Shown: positions 1-10,447 of the stretch, one piece after another
How positions within the stretch are numbered: the first letter of the stretch is position 1
How the letters are laid out: every line of letters begins with the position of its first letter
Assembly (NCBI RefSeq): GCF_023715155.1
Contig: NZ_JAMBNQ010000026.1
Span: 1 to 64,000, forward strand
From: Neobacillus mesonae
GTDB lineage: Bacteria; Bacillota; Bacilli; Bacillales; Cytobacillaceae
Direction: 5' to 3'
DNA length: 64,000 nt
Made by a program: the position numbers and the translations under genes
Notes under the pieces: generated by a model
What the model saw: the letters and a program-made list of their open reading frames with translations, nothing else
Database searches by the model: none
Told to the model about the DNA's origin: nothing

Positions 1-91
<91 letters not shown>

Positions 92-95
92 AAAT

Positions 96-127
96 AAAAA
101 GACAATCTATAAAAGGTTGTCTTTTTT
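96..127 (+). terminator. rRNA operon terminator
   Basis: GACAATC (101-107) pairs with GGTTGTC (115-121). An A-run precedes the stem and TTTTTT follows it. This is a classic intrinsic terminator right after the 5S gene. Confidence 0.85.
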
Positions 128-582
128 GTGTTGTCTTTTAAAAAGAAGCTTCTCATAAAGTTGAAAAATTGATCAAGCCTGTGTTATGGAAAAGTTAACT
201 TCAAGGCACATAGCCCCAGTCTATCTACCGTTTAACCGGCAAAAAGTTAGTACTGAGGGTCCATAGATCCTCTCTATCAGCCATCTACCCAGTGAAAGAT
301 CAATACATAGGGGATATAGACCAAAGTTATCGCCCTGTATCATATCCAAGTAAAAGCTCAATACAGAGGTTATATAGAGAGAACCTAATCTCCCTTATCT
401 TGGAAAGAATATAAAAGTATTCTTTAATTACCTCAAACCTCCCGTAAGTCCCCAAAAAATCCCAAAATTCATCCAGATAATTTATAAAAAAAGCAGAACC
501 TCTAACTAAAATAGTATTTTTTCCCGCAAATTAGAGGTTTCATAACCGCGAGATTTGGAAAAAATCATAATGTAGTGAATCG
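128..582. other. Gene-free spacer between the rRNA operon and ctsR
   Basis: No convincing reading frame is present. Visible structure consists of degenerate direct repeats of about 24 bp at 297-320 and 355-378 (20 of 24 bases alike), with a weaker third copy near 245. An inverted repeat AACCTCTAA (497-505) / TTAGAGGTT (531-539) has a 25-base loop and no U-tract, so it is not a clear terminator. Confidence 0.5.
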
Positions 583-611
583 TTGCATCTTGAAAAAATT
601 TTAAGTATAAT
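583..611 (+). promoter_or_regulatory. SigA-type promoter of the ctsR operon
   Basis: TTGCAT at 583-588 and TATAAT at 606-611 are separated by 17 bp. The predicted transcription start, near 618, falls inside the CtsR operator. Confidence 0.75.
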
Positions 612-614
612 TAA

Positions 615-631
615 TGTCAAATATAGTCAAA
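615..631 (+). promoter_or_regulatory. CtsR operator
   Basis: TGTCAAATATAGTCAAA is a direct heptad repeat matching the CtsR consensus RGTCAAA-NAN-RGTCAAA except at its first base. A further partial heptad (AGTCAGA) follows directly. Its position over the start point predicts autorepression of ctsR-mcsA-mcsB-clpC. Confidence 0.8.
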
Positions 632-660
632 GTCAGATATAATAAATGGGGGGTGGAAAG

Positions 661-1122
661 ATGAGGAACATCTCCGATATTATTGAAAAATATTTAAAGC
701 AAGTTTTAGAATTGAGTGAAGCTGATCATGTGGAAATTAAACGTGCCGAAGTTGCTGATAAATTTCAATGTGTTCCTTCACAAATAAATTATGTAATAAA
801 CACCCGTTTCACTATTGAAAGGGGTTATATTGTCGAAAGCAAACGCGGCGGCGGCGGGTATATCCGTATCATGAAGGTGGAATCCAATGATTATATTGAA
901 TTAATTGATCAATTATTGTCGTTAATTCAAAGCAGGATTAGTCAAGTGAGTGCCGAAAATGTTATAGAGAGATTAATACAAGAAGAAATCATTACAAAAC
1001 GGGAAGCTAAAATTATGCTGAGTGTTATTGACCGATCCGTATTATATATTGATCTCCCATATCGTGATGAACTAAGAGCAAGAATGTTAAAAGCCATGCT
1101 TACTACTTTGAAATATAAATAA
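661..1122 (+). CDS. ctsR: CtsR, class III heat-shock repressor
   Basis: Dimeric winged-helix repressor of clp genes, 153 residues. The N-terminal DNA-binding domain ends in a glycine-rich beta-wing (RGGGGYIRI, residues 62-70). Arg62 and Gly64 lie at the positions known in B. subtilis as the McsB target and heat-sensing loop. The C-terminal half is the helical dimerisation part. The start at 661 is preferred over an in-frame ATG at 646 because the G-rich stretch GGGGGGTGG (648-656) is then a well-spaced ribosome binding site and the N-terminus MRNISDIIE matches the family. It is the first gene of the four-gene operon and is preceded by its own operator. In the family, heat stress or McsB action releases CtsR and ClpCP degrades it. 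Confidence 0.97.
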   Translation: MRNISDIIEKYLKQVLELSEADHVEIKRAEVADKFQCVPSQINYVINTRFTIERGYIVESKRGGGGYIRIMKVESNDYIELIDQLLSLIQSRISQVSAENVIERLIQEEIITKREAKIMLSVIDRSVLYIDLPYRDELRARMLKAMLTTLKYK

Positions 1123-1187
1123 ATTTTTACAATGATTCTCCTCCTGCATCGTGGAGAGAGTACCAAGCTTTAGGAGAGGTGAAAAAT

Positions 1188-1736
1188 ATGCTTTGCCAAG
1201 AGTGTGGTCAAAGACCTGCGGCACTTCATTTTACTAAAATTATTAATGGTGAAAAAACCGAAGTAAATCTTTGTGAAGTATGTGCCCAGGAAAAAAGTGG
1301 AATGTTGATGTTTAGCGGACAACCAGGATTTGATTTTAATAATTTATTAGCTGGTTTATTAAAGATAGATCCTTCATTTCAAAAGCCGAGTCAAAGCCCG
1401 CTTCAGCAGGAGGAACTGCTCCATTGTGAATACTGTTCCATGACATTTCCGCAATTTCTGAAGTTAGGCCGATTTGGATGTGCTCATTGTTATGAAACTT
1501 TTAAAGACCAGCTCCAACCTGTTTTGAGAAGGCTTCACAGTGGGAACTGGACACATAATGGGAAGATTCCAAAAAGAATTGGCGGCGACATCCATCTACG
1601 CAAACATGTAGATGAACTAAAACAAAGCCTGCAACAATGCATTGCCAGTGAAGAGTTTGAGAAGGCAGCTCAAATCCGCGATGAAATTCGCAGTATTGAG
1701 AAGAAATTAGCAGGCAATGCTGAGGGAGGGGAATAA
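1188..1736 (+). CDS. mcsA: McsA, activator of the protein arginine kinase McsB
   Basis: Zinc-binding adaptor of 182 residues that activates McsB and takes part in CtsR control. Two zinc-ribbon-like CxxC pairs are visible near the N-terminus (Cys3/Cys6 and Cys29/Cys32) and a further two pairs lie mid-protein (HCEYC and GCAHC). The C-terminus carries a UVR motif ([19 protein letters not shown]) of the kind that binds Clp partners. The ATG at 1188 is chosen over an in-frame GTG at 1179 because AGGAGAGG at 1172-1179 is correctly spaced for it and the family begins M(I/L)CQEC. It is second in the ctsR operon and ends 2 bp before mcsB. Confidence 0.95.
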   Translation: MLCQECGQRPAALHFTKIINGEKTEVNLCEVCAQEKSGMLMFSGQPGFDFNNLLAGLLKIDPSFQKPSQSPLQQEELLHCEYCSMTFPQFLKLGRFGCAHCYETFKDQLQPVLRRLHSGNWTHNGKIPKRIGGDIHLRKHVDELKQSLQQCIASEEFEKAAQIRDEIRSIEKKLAGNAEGGE

Positions 1737-1738
1737 TT

Positions 1739-2824
1739 ATGTCGCTCGAGCATTTTTTAAACCAAGCGGTAAGCTCTTGGATGAGTGAGGAAGGTCCAGA
1801 CTCCGATATCGTCTTAAGTACACGTATCCGCTTAGCACGTAATATTGAGCAATATAAATTTCCATCCTTGTTTTCACATGAAGAAGCTAAAATGGTTGTT
1901 GCAAAGATGGAACATCTTTTAAAAACATCAGGATTTGAAACGTTTGGACCAATGGAGCTGTTAAAAATTAACGAAATGCAGCCGCTTCAGAAGAGAGTCT
2001 TGATGGAAAAACATTTAATAAGTCCTCAGCTCGCAGAAGAATCACCTAATGGGGCAGTGGTATTAACCGAAAATGAAGAAGTTAGTATTATGATTAATGA
2101 AGAAGATCATATCCGGATTCAATGTTTATTCCCTGGTCTTCAATTAGCCAATGCCCTGGAGGCAGCAAACGAGATTGATGATTGGCTTGAAGATCATATT
2201 CAATACGCTTTTGATGAAAAGTATGGCTATTTGACCAGTTGTCCGACAAATGTCGGTACAGGGATTCGGGCTTCTGTAATGATGCATCTGCCGGGGCTGA
2301 TTTTGACTCAGCAAATGAATCGAATTGTTCCAGCAATTAATCAATTGGGCTTTGTCGTAAGAGGAATTTATGGAGAAGGCAGTGAAGCGCTGGGGAATAT
2401 CTTTCAAATATCCAATCAAATTACCCTGGGAAAATCAGAAGAAGATATTTGCCGGGATTTGATGGGGGTTGTCAGCCAGCTAATTTCACAAGAAAGGTCA
2501 GCAAGAGAAGCATTACAAAGAACTTCCAACATACAATTAGAAGACAGGGTGTTCCGCTCTTTGGGCGTTTTAACTAATAGCAGGATTATTGAATCTAAGG
2601 AAGCAGCCCGTTGTTTATCCGATGTTCGACTCGGTATTGACATGGGCTACATTCATCAAATGTCAAAAAGCATCCTTAATGAATTAATGATCCTGACCCA
2701 GCCTGGCTTCCTGCAGCAGTATGCTGGGGGACAGCTAAGGCCGCATGAAAGGGATATCAGACGTGCCGCTTTAATCCGCGAACGTCTTAAAATGGAATCT
2801 AAAAACATAAAAGGTGAGGAGTGA
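1739..2824 (+). CDS. mcsB: McsB, protein arginine kinase
   Basis: Phosphagen-kinase-like enzyme of 361 residues that phosphorylates arginine side chains and so marks proteins for ClpCP. The nucleotide-binding motif STRIRLARN is at residues 27-35. The catalytic cysteine is Cys168 in CPTNVGTG, with the guanidino-recognition region after it. The C-terminal RDIRRA motif corresponds to the phospho-arginine binding site used in allosteric activation. Its ribosome binding site lies inside the end of mcsA. It is co-transcribed with its activator McsA, its substrate CtsR and the protease ATPase ClpC. Length and motifs are normal for the family. Confidence 0.97.
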   Translation: MSLEHFLNQAVSSWMSEEGPDSDIVLSTRIRLARNIEQYKFPSLFSHEEAKMVVAKMEHLLKTSGFETFGPMELLKINEMQPLQKRVLMEKHLISPQLAEESPNGAVVLTENEEVSIMINEEDHIRIQCLFPGLQLANALEAANEIDDWLEDHIQYAFDEKYGYLTSCPTNVGTGIRASVMMHLPGLILTQQMNRIVPAINQLGFVVRGIYGEGSEALGNIFQISNQITLGKSEEDICRDLMGVVSQLISQERSAREALQRTSNIQLEDRVFRSLGVLTNSRIIESKEAARCLSDVRLGIDMGYIHQMSKSILNELMILTQPGFLQQYAGGQLRPHERDIRRAALIRERLKMESKNIKGEE

Positions 2825-2829
2825 ACGCT

Positions 2830-5274
2830 ATGATGTTTGGCCGTTTTACTGAAAGAGCACAAAAGGTGCTGGCTTTAGCACAGGAAGAGGCAATCCGCCT
2901 TGGACACAATAATATTGGTACTGAACATATTTTATTGGGACTTATTCGTGAAGGAGAAGGAATTGCAGCTAAAGCCCTTTATGGACTTGGATTAGGTTCT
3001 GATAAGATTCAAAAAGAAGTAGAAAACCTAATTGGCAAAGGCCAAGAATCCTCACAGATTATTCACTATACACCTAGAGCAAAAAAAGTTATCGAGCTTT
3101 CCATGGATGAGGCAAGAAAATTAGGACACTCCTATGTGGGTACTGAGCACATTCTGCTTGGTTTAATCCGTGAGGGAGAAGGGGTTGCTGCCCGTGTCCT
3201 CAATAATTTAGGCGTCAGCTTAAATAAAGCTCGCCAACAGGTTCTACAGCTGCTTGGCAGCAATGAATCAGGCGGACATCAAGGCGGTGCTGCTGCAAAT
3301 GCCAACACACCGACACTTGACAGCCTTGCCCGTGATTTAACTGCAATTGCAAGAGAAGGAAGCCTTGACCCCGTTATTGGTCGCAGTAAGGAAATCCAGC
3401 GTGTCATTGAAGTATTAAGCCGCCGGACAAAAAATAACCCGGTATTAATTGGTGAGCCTGGTGTTGGTAAAACAGCTATTGCAGAGGGCCTTGCACAGCA
3501 GATTGTGAATAATGAAGTTCCGGAAATACTCCGCGATAAGCGGGTTATGACCTTGGATATGGGGACTGTGGTTGCCGGTACGAAATACCGTGGTGAATTC
3601 GAAGACCGTTTGAAAAAGGTTATGGATGAAATCCGCCAGGCAGGTAATATTATTCTATTTATTGATGAGCTGCACACATTAATTGGTGCCGGTGGAGCAG
3701 AGGGAGCCATTGATGCTTCTAACATCTTAAAGCCGTCTCTTGCCCGTGGAGAGCTTCAATGTATTGGAGCTACAACACTTGACGAATACCGTAAATATAT
3801 CGAAAAGGACGCAGCACTTGAGCGCCGCTTCCAGCCAATTCGGGTGGATGAGCCGACTGCGGAGGAATCCATTCAAATTTTAGAAGGATTGCGTGACCGT
3901 TATGAAGCTCATCACCGTGTATCAATTACAGACGATGCGATTGAAGCAGCAGTTAAGTTATCTGACAGGTATATTTCAGATCGATTCCTGCCGGATAAAG
4001 CGATTGACCTAATTGATGAGGCTGGTTCAAAGGTAAGACTTCGTTCTTATACCACTCCTCCAAATTTAAAAGAGCTGGAGGTTAAACTTGAGGAAGTACG
4101 TAAGGAAAAGGATGCAGCTGTTCAAAGCCAGGAATTTGAAAAAGCTGCCTCATTAAGAGATTCCGAGCAGCGATTGCGTGAACAATTGGAGGAAACGAAG
4201 AAAACGTGGAAAGAAAAACAAGGAAAAGAAAACAGTGAGGTGACAGTTGAGGACATTGCAGCAGTTGTTTCCAGCTGGACAGGAATTCCAGTTTCTAAAC
4301 TAGCAGAAACAGAGACTGCTAAGCTTCTTCACTTAGAGGAAATCCTGCATTCACGTGTTATCGGACAGGATGAAGCAGTTGTGGCTGTTGCGAAGGCTGT
4401 CCGCCGTGCAAGGGCTGGATTAAAAGATCCGAAACGCCCTATTGGTTCCTTTATCTTCCTTGGCCCTACAGGTGTTGGTAAAACAGAATTAGCCCGCGCC
4501 CTGGCAGAAGCTATGTTTGGTGATGAAGATGCTATGATCCGTATCGATATGTCCGAGTATATGGAGAAACACTCGACATCTCGTCTAGTTGGTTCGCCTC
4601 CAGGATATGTAGGTTATGAGGAAGGCGGACAGTTAACTGAAAAGGTCCGCAGAAAGCCCTATTCTGTCATTCTCTTGGATGAAATTGAAAAGGCGCATCC
4701 AGATGTGTTTAATATCTTGCTTCAAGTACTTGAAGATGGCCGGTTGACAGATTCAAAGGGACGTACCGTTGATTTCCGCAACACAGTTCTGATTATGACA
4801 TCTAACGTCGGTGCTGAAGCATTGAAACGGAATAAGTTTGTCGGCTTTAACATTCAGGATACAGCTGCACAAGATTACAAGGATATGAAAGGAAAAGTAA
4901 TGGAAGAGTTGAAAAGGGCTTTCCGTCCTGAATTCTTGAACCGAATTGATGAAATCATCGTCTTCCATGCACTTGAAAGAAAGCATTTAAATGAGATTGT
5001 TACACTGTTAGCGGATAGTTTAATTAAACGTTTAAAAGAACAGAATATTTCTGTTGAATTGACACCTGCTGCAAGAGATAAAATCTCAGATGAGGGATAT
5101 GATCCTGAATACGGTGCAAGACCGTTGAAGAGGGCTATTCAAAAACATATTGAAGACCGTCTCTCAGAGGAGCTGTTAAAAGGTACTTTATTAACAGGCC
5201 AGCATGCTATAATAGATGTTGAGAATGGTGAATTCACAGTAAAAACAGCTGAGAAAGAAACTGTAGCAAAGTAA
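2830..5274 (+). CDS. clpC: ClpC, AAA+ unfoldase of the ClpCP protease
   Basis: Hexameric Hsp100 unfoldase of 814 residues that feeds substrates to ClpP. It has two N-terminal Clp_N repeats (residues 1-150), a first AAA+ module with Walker A GEPGVGKT, a coiled-coil middle domain holding a UVR motif ([10 protein letters not shown]), and a second AAA+ module with GPTGVGKT. The VGF tripeptide near NKFVGFN is the expected ClpP-docking loop. MMFGRF at 2830 is taken as the start rather than the in-frame GTG at 2821. The SD AGGTGAGGAG (2812-2821) then has proper spacing, and the gene begins 6 bp after the mcsB stop. It is the last gene of the CtsR operon and is followed by a terminator. Confidence 0.98.
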   Translation: MMFGRFTERAQKVLALAQEEAIRLGHNNIGTEHILLGLIREGEGIAAKALYGLGLGSDKIQKEVENLIGKGQESSQIIHYTPRAKKVIELSMDEARKLGHSYVGTEHILLGLIREGEGVAARVLNNLGVSLNKARQQVLQLLGSNESGGHQGGAAANANTPTLDSLARDLTAIAREGSLDPVIGRSKEIQRVIEVLSRRTKNNPVLIGEPGVGKTAIAEGLAQQIVNNEVPEILRDKRVMTLDMGTVVAGTKYRGEFEDRLKKVMDEIRQAGNIILFIDELHTLIGAGGAEGAIDASNILKPSLARGELQCIGATTLDEYRKYIEKDAALERRFQPIRVDEPTAEESIQILEGLRDRYEAHHRVSITDDAIEAAVKLSDRYISDRFLPDKAIDLIDEAGSKVRLRSYTTPPNLKELEVKLEEVRKEKDAAVQSQEFEKAASLRDSEQRLREQLEETKKTWKEKQGKENSEVTVEDIAAVVSSWTGIPVSKLAETETAKLLHLEEILHSRVIGQDEAVVAVAKAVRRARAGLKDPKRPIGSFIFLGPTGVGKTELARALAEAMFGDEDAMIRIDMSEYMEKHSTSRLVGSPPGYVGYEEGGQLTEKVRRKPYSVILLDEIEKAHPDVFNILLQVLEDGRLTDSKGRTVDFRNTVLIMTSNVGAEALKRNKFVGFNIQDTAAQDYKDMKGKVMEELKRAFRPEFLNRIDEIIVFHALERKHLNEIVTLLADSLIKRLKEQNISVELTPAARDKISDEGYDPEYGARPLKRAIQKHIEDRLSEELLKGTLLTGQHAIIDVENGEFTVKTAEKETVAK

Positions 5275-5310
5275 TTCAGCTGTAAAGTATTTTAACCGGT
5301 TTTTAAAATA

Positions 5311-5352
5311 AGAGGTACACGTGAATAAAATTAACCCGTGTACCTCTTTTTA
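5311..5352 (+). terminator. Terminator of the ctsR-clpC operon
   Basis: AGAGGTACACG (5311-5321) pairs perfectly with CGTGTACCTCT (5337-5347), and TTTTT follows. Confidence 0.85.
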
Positions 5353-5395
5353 CATATGACACTAAATTCTCTGTAAGACTAGAGGGGAAGAACAG

Positions 5396-6775
5396 ATGGT
5401 AAAAAGGAAAACAAAGTTTATCTGTCAAGAGTGCGGGTATGAATCCCCAAAATGGATGGGGAAATGCCCGGGCTGCGGTACTTGGAATAAGATGGTGGAG
5501 GAAGTAGAGGTAACAGGAGCTTCGAGAAGGGGAGCGTTTGCCCACTCTCAAGGCGGTACGATTTTAACCAAACCTACTCCGATTACGTCCATTGAAACCG
5601 TGAGTGAACCAAGGATTTATACAGATTTGGTGGAGTTTAACCGTGTCCTTGGCGGCGGTGTGGTTAAGGGGTCGTTAGTACTGATTGGGGGAGACCCGGG
5701 AATCGGTAAGTCGACACTTCTTCTTCAAGTTTCATCACAGCTTGCCGGGAAAGGACAAAAGGTTTTATACATATCAGGTGAGGAATCACTAAGACAGACT
5801 AAATTAAGGGCGGAACGTTTAGGTATTTCTTCTGAAAACTTGTTTGTCTATGCAGAAACGAATTTGGAGGAAATAAACCGGACCATTGATCAGACCAATC
5901 CAAACTTCGTCATTGTTGATTCCATTCAAACCGTTTTTCACCCCGATGTTACATCAGCGCCGGGGAGTGTGTCCCAGGTTCGTGAATGTACGTCAGAATT
6001 GATGCGGATAGGAAAAACAAAGGGGATTGCCATATTTATTGTCGGTCATGTGACAAAGGAAGGGTCGATTGCAGGTCCTAGATTGTTAGAGCATATGGTG
6101 GATACGGTACTTTACTTTGAGGGGGAAAGACACCATACCTACCGGATTCTTAGGGCAGTTAAAAACCGATTTGGGTCTACAAATGAAATGGGTATTTTTG
6201 AAATGAAGGAATTCGGGCTGGAAGAAGTGGCTAATCCTTCTGAAATATTTCTTGAAGAGCGATCCCGCGGAGCGGCTGGTTCAACGGTGGTTGCTTCAAT
6301 GGAGGGAACCAGGCCGGTCCTGGTTGAAATTCAAGCCTTAATCTCCCCGACGAGTTTTGGAAATCCAAGGAGAATGGCAACAGGAATTGATCATAACCGG
6401 GTTCCATTATTAATGGCTGTCCTCGAAAAAAGGGTTGGAATGCTTTTAGCCAATCAAGATGCCTATGTAAAAGTAGCCGGCGGTGTGAAATTGGATGAAC
6501 CGGCTATTGATTTAGCAGTGGCCATCAGTATTGCCTCAAGTTTTAGGGACCAGCCGACAAGACCAACAGACTGCATAATTGGAGAAGTCGGTTTAACCGG
6601 AGAAATAAGGCGGGTGTCAAGGATAGAACAGCGCGTTCAAGAGGCAGCAAAGCTTGGTTTTGAGCGGGTTATTTTACCAGCTAATAATTTAGGCGGCTGG
6701 AGGGGACCAAAGGGTGTCGAACTTATTGGGGTTTCATCAGTAAGCGAGGCACTTAAAGCAGCATTAGGGGGATAA
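5396..6775 (+). CDS. radA: RadA/Sms, DNA repair helicase-like ATPase
   Basis: Branch-migration factor of 459 residues acting in homologous recombination and natural transformation. Domains in order are a C4 zinc finger ([19 protein letters not shown], residues 10-28), a RecA-like ATPase with Walker [10 protein letters not shown], the RadA-specific KNRFGSTNE motif, and a C-terminal Lon-protease-like domain. It has its own ribosome binding site (GAGGGGAAG, upstream of 5396) after the clpC terminator. It ends 3 bp before disA, and the two are very likely co-transcribed. RadA and DisA are known to interact on recombination intermediates. Confidence 0.97.
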   Translation: MVKRKTKFICQECGYESPKWMGKCPGCGTWNKMVEEVEVTGASRRGAFAHSQGGTILTKPTPITSIETVSEPRIYTDLVEFNRVLGGGVVKGSLVLIGGDPGIGKSTLLLQVSSQLAGKGQKVLYISGEESLRQTKLRAERLGISSENLFVYAETNLEEINRTIDQTNPNFVIVDSIQTVFHPDVTSAPGSVSQVRECTSELMRIGKTKGIAIFIVGHVTKEGSIAGPRLLEHMVDTVLYFEGERHHTYRILRAVKNRFGSTNEMGIFEMKEFGLEEVANPSEIFLEERSRGAAGSTVVASMEGTRPVLVEIQALISPTSFGNPRRMATGIDHNRVPLLMAVLEKRVGMLLANQDAYVKVAGGVKLDEPAIDLAVAISIASSFRDQPTRPTDCIIGEVGLTGEIRRVSRIEQRVQEAAKLGFERVILPANNLGGWRGPKGVELIGVSSVSEALKAALGG

Positions 6776-6778
6776 GAG

Positions 6779-7852
6779 ATGGAGCATAAAAAGACTGGAG
6801 AACAGTCTATTACAGATTTATTGCAATTAATCGCCCCGGGCACGCCCATCCGGGAAGGACTGGATAATGTCCTGCGGGCGAATACTGGCGGATTGATTGT
6901 TATTGGCTGTAATGAAAAGGTAAAAAGCGTGGTAGATGGCGGTTTTGTAATCAACTGCCCATTTTCGCCAAGCTTTTTATATGAGCTGGCAAAAATGGAT
7001 GGAGCCATTATCCTTAATGAAGAGGCCAATAAAATTTTAATTGCCAATGCGCAGCTGGCTCCGGACCCGCAAATTTCGTCCACTGAGACTGGAATGCGGC
7101 ACCGCACGGCGGAAAGAGTAGCCAAACAAACGAAGGCGCTTATCATTGCGATATCACAGCGAAGGAATGTGATTACCTTGTACCAGGGCAATCACCGCTA
7201 TGCGTTAAAAGATATTGCGGTGATTTTAACGAAAGCCAATCAGGCCATTCAAACACTGGAAAAGTATAAGGCCGTGATGGAGCAGACGATTATGAACTTC
7301 AGCATTCTGGAGTTTGAGGAGTCCGTTACATATAATGATTTTTTATTGGTGCTTCATCGGTTTGAAATGGTTTTGAAAATAAAAACTGAGCTGCTGACGT
7401 ATTTGTATGAGCTGGGAACAGAAGGGCGGCTCATCCGCTTGCAGATGAATGAAATATTAACAGAGCTGGAAAATGAAATGATGCTGATTATTAAGGACTA
7501 TGCTTTTGACCGGGAAATTAAGCCGGAGGAAGTCTTGCAACGTATCCAAGTGTCGGTAACCAGCAGTAATCTGGAGGATGCATTCCTGCTTAAATTATTG
7601 GGCTATCTTGGATATGTTCATCTGGAGGAAAATAAAAAGTCCCGCGGCTACCGGATTCTTCATAAAATTCCAAGACTTCCTGGTGTGATTATTGAGAATC
7701 TAATTGAAAACTTTGGTGACCTTTGCAGCATCATTGCGGCATCCGTTGAGGAGCTGGATGAAGTAGAAGGGATTGGAGAAGTAAGGGCAAAGAAAATCAA
7801 AGAGGGATTTAAATTAATTAAAGACCGGCTTTATACAGATAGACATCTTTAA
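6779..7852 (+). CDS. disA: DisA, DNA-integrity-scanning diadenylate cyclase
   Basis: Octameric enzyme of 357 residues that converts two ATP to cyclic di-AMP and stops when bound to branched DNA. The DAC domain carries the DGA motif (MDGAIIL) and the RHRTAE motif, which together form the active site. A helical linker and a C-terminal helix-hairpin-helix DNA-binding segment ([12 protein letters not shown]) follow. It directly follows radA with 3 bp between them. In Bacillus relatives it links DNA damage to sporulation entry. Confidence 0.97.
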   Translation: MEHKKTGEQSITDLLQLIAPGTPIREGLDNVLRANTGGLIVIGCNEKVKSVVDGGFVINCPFSPSFLYELAKMDGAIILNEEANKILIANAQLAPDPQISSTETGMRHRTAERVAKQTKALIIAISQRRNVITLYQGNHRYALKDIAVILTKANQAIQTLEKYKAVMEQTIMNFSILEFEESVTYNDFLLVLHRFEMVLKIKTELLTYLYELGTEGRLIRLQMNEILTELENEMMLIIKDYAFDREIKPEEVLQRIQVSVTSSNLEDAFLLKLLGYLGYVHLEENKKSRGYRILHKIPRLPGVIIENLIENFGDLCSIIAASVEELDEVEGIGEVRAKKIKEGFKLIKDRLYTDRHL

Positions 7853-8016
7853 AAAGGTTTATTTTGGAGGAATTTTATTTTTTATCCTGCCTGTAAATGC
7901 CGCTGGATCAATCCGTAACAAATGGATTTCAAGATGTTTACATTTTCGAAAAATAATTGGCAAATCACGGTTTCATTTTTACAAATATGTTTATAATTAT
8001 TAGAGGAGGTGAAGAA

Positions 8017-9105
8017 ATGTTAAAACGTATTGTGCAAGCATGCTTCCTGATCATCGGCGGTACGCTTGGAATATTATTTTTGCCGGAATTATTTAAAGTT
8101 TTAGGTTTAGGGTCAGCTGGTCTTATAAATAATTCCTATGTTACTGCTATTTTAGGGGCTATTATTTTTTATCTTCTTACCTTTTGGGCAGTAGATTATG
8201 TGTTTGATTTTATTAAGTGGGCTGAGGATTCGCTCGTTAAAATTCCGGTTACCGATGTATTATTTGGAAGCGTCGGATTATTTTTTGGATTATTAGTCGC
8301 CTTTTTAGTTGGGTTTGCATTAAATGCTGTCCAAGTGCCAATCTTGAACGCGGTTGCCCCGATTGTTCTAACATTATTATTCGGCTACCTTGGTTTTCAG
8401 GTTGGGTTTAAAAAGCGCGATGAACTGCTTAGTCTTTTTGGAAAAGGCGGCAGTAAGAAAAAGTCTGTTGAAGAGGAGTCAGAAAAGCCTTCCGGACGGT
8501 CTTTGAAGATTTTGGATACAAGTGTCATTATTGATGGACGGGTAGCGGATATCTGCCAAACAGGATTTTTGGAAGGAACCATTGTTATTCCACAGTTTGT
8601 CCTTGAAGAGCTGCAGCATATTGCCGATTCCTCTGATGTGCTAAAGCGGAACCGTGGGAGAAGGGGCCTGGATATTTTAAATCGAATTCAAAAAGAGCTG
8701 GCTATTAAGGTGGAAATTTATGAAGGTGATTTTGAAGAAATTCAAGAGGTAGATTCCAAGCTTGTGAAGCTTGCGAAATTAACAAATGGTATGCTTGTCA
8801 CCAATGATTTTAATTTGAATAAAGTATGTGAGTTTCAAAAAGTGGCTGTTTTAAATATCAATGATCTGGCAAATGCAGTAAAGCCGGTTGTACTTCCGGG
8901 AGAGGAGTTAACCGTTCAGGTCATTAAAGACGGTAAAGAACACCATCAGGGGGTTGCTTATCTTGATGATGGTACCATGATTGTAGTGGAGGAAGGCAGA
9001 GAGTATATTGGAAAGAGAATTGAAGTTCTTGTGACCAGTGTTCTTCAGACATCTGCCGGCAGAATGATTTTTGCTAAACCAAAGCTGTTAGAAAAGGCAT
9101 TATAA
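8017..9105 (+). CDS. yacL: YacL-type PIN-TRAM membrane protein
   Basis: Protein of 362 residues. The N-terminal part (about 1-125) is hydrophobic, with about four predicted membrane spans. Next comes a PIN nuclease-like domain that starts at [10 protein letters not shown] and has further acidic residues at the usual places (VTNDFNLNK). A C-terminal TRAM domain follows ([19 protein letters not shown]). The ATG at 8017 has the strong SD AGAGGAGGTGA (8002-8012). The longer reading frame from a TTG at 7957 lacks a ribosome binding site and does not match the family start MLKRIVQ. The substrate is unknown; the PIN fold suggests RNA cleavage at the membrane. Confidence 0.93.
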   Translation: MLKRIVQACFLIIGGTLGILFLPELFKVLGLGSAGLINNSYVTAILGAIIFYLLTFWAVDYVFDFIKWAEDSLVKIPVTDVLFGSVGLFFGLLVAFLVGFALNAVQVPILNAVAPIVLTLLFGYLGFQVGFKKRDELLSLFGKGGSKKKSVEEESEKPSGRSLKILDTSVIIDGRVADICQTGFLEGTIVIPQFVLEELQHIADSSDVLKRNRGRRGLDILNRIQKELAIKVEIYEGDFEEIQEVDSKLVKLAKLTNGMLVTNDFNLNKVCEFQKVAVLNINDLANAVKPVVLPGEELTVQVIKDGKEHHQGVAYLDDGTMIVVEEGREYIGKRIEVLVTSVLQTSAGRMIFAKPKLLEKAL

Positions 9106-9161
9106 AGAAAAACCTAGTAAAAAGACTTGGGTTGAACAAATAGAGAGAATGAGGTTTTAGT

Positions 9162-9845
9162 ATGACTTACCAGGTCATTATCCCGGCTGCTGGTCAGGGG
9201 AAAAGAATGGGAGCAGGGAAGAATAAACTGCTGCTTGAACTGGATGGAATTCCTGTACTGGTCCATACGTTAAAGGTATTTGAAGCTGATGCGGCCTGTA
9301 CAGGAATTATTTTAGCCATTCATCCACAGGATGAGGCAGCATTTAAAGTGATAATTCGTAAACATAAACTGACGAAGGCAAAACGTTTGGTGCCTGGCGG
9401 GGAGGAACGCCAGCATAGTATTTTTAATGCTTTAAAGACAGTTACAGATCATGGGATTATTCTTGTTCATGATGCTGCTAGACCTTTTATACAAAAGGAC
9501 GATATTAAGCGTTTGACAGAAACAGCGGAAAAAACAGGCGCTGCCATTATTGGTGTTCCGGCAAAAGACACGATGAAAAAGGTGGAAAATGGTGTTGTGA
9601 CAACGACTGTTGAACGTTCTAGCTTGTGGGCAGTTCAAACCCCGCAAGCTTTTCGTGTTCCATTGCTCTTGCAGGCATATGAGCAGGCAGACAGAGATCA
9701 CTTTCTTGGCACAGATGATGCCAGTCTTGTCGAGCGAATAGGCTATCCGGTTACCATTGTAGAAGGCAGTTACGATAATATAAAATTAACAACACCAGAG
9801 GATTTATTTTTTGCGGAAGCTATTTTGAAAAAGCGAAAGACGTAG
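9162..9845 (+). CDS. ispD: IspD, 2-C-methyl-D-erythritol 4-phosphate cytidylyltransferase
   Basis: Cytosolic enzyme of 227 residues of the non-mevalonate (MEP) isoprenoid pathway. It transfers CMP from CTP to methylerythritol phosphate. The glycine-rich nucleotide loop PAAGQGKRMG is at residues 8-17. HDAARPF and the GTDDAS segment are typical of the family. It has its own SD and stands 48 bp ahead of ispF, which acts two steps later in the pathway. The two are a conserved pair. Confidence 0.97.
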   Translation: MTYQVIIPAAGQGKRMGAGKNKLLLELDGIPVLVHTLKVFEADAACTGIILAIHPQDEAAFKVIIRKHKLTKAKRLVPGGEERQHSIFNALKTVTDHGIILVHDAARPFIQKDDIKRLTETAEKTGAAIIGVPAKDTMKKVENGVVTTTVERSSLWAVQTPQAFRVPLLLQAYEQADRDHFLGTDDASLVERIGYPVTIVEGSYDNIKLTTPEDLFFAEAILKKRKT

Positions 9846-9893
9846 GCGTGCCCTAAATCAGGCACTGAAGCTGGATAAAAGGAGTTTATGAAA

Positions 9894-10376
9894 ATGTTTC
9901 GAATAGGACAAGGGTTTGATGTGCATCAATTAACAGAGGGAAGACCGCTTATTATCGGCGGCATTACAATCCCTTATGAAAAAGGGCTGCTGGGGCATTC
10001 AGATGCAGATGTATTATTGCATACAGTTTCTGATGCCTGTCTTGGTGCGATTGGTGAGGGAGATATCGGCAAACATTTCCCTGATACGGACCCCCAGTTT
10101 AAGGATGCTGATTCCGCCAAACTGATGGAACATATCTGGCAGCTGGTCAAAAATCAGGGATATGAGCTTGTGAATGCAGATTGCACGATAATTGCCCAAA
10201 AGCCTAAAATGGCGCCATACATTGAACAAATTCAGGCAAGAATTGCGGAATTGCTGGAGGCTGAAACAAGCCAAATTAATGTTAAGGCGACAACAACAGA
10301 GAAGTTAGGCTTTACCGGAAGAGGCGAAGGGATTGCAGCACAAGCTATTGTTCTGCTTAAAAAGGTGAATGTTTAG
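9894..10376 (+). CDS. ispF: IspF, 2-C-methyl-D-erythritol 2,4-cyclodiphosphate synthase
   Basis: Homotrimeric metal enzyme of 160 residues in the MEP pathway. The metal ligands are in FDVHQL (Asp8, His10) and HSDADVLLH (His42). The C-terminal [15 protein letters not shown] is the family signature. An ATG also exists at 9888, but AAAGGAG at 9878-9884 is only 3 bases from it and 9 bases from 9894. [11 protein letters not shown] is also the family start, so 9894 is preferred. It is likely co-transcribed with ispD. Confidence 0.97.
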   Translation: MFRIGQGFDVHQLTEGRPLIIGGITIPYEKGLLGHSDADVLLHTVSDACLGAIGEGDIGKHFPDTDPQFKDADSAKLMEHIWQLVKNQGYELVNADCTIIAQKPKMAPYIEQIQARIAELLEAETSQINVKATTTEKLGFTGRGEGIAAQAIVLLKKVNV

Positions 10377-10447
10377 ACTTTATCCGGTAAAATCATAGTG
10401 GTAAAATGAATCAGGTGAAAACCAACTGGGAAAGCGGAGGCATTAGA

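Noticed and set aside
128..582. tRNA genes after the 5S rRNA
   Set aside because: No cloverleaf, T-loop (GGTTCGAATC-like) or CCA-ending segment could be found.
646..660. Upstream ATG for CtsR
   Set aside because: It would translate the ribosome binding site itself and add residues not found in the family.
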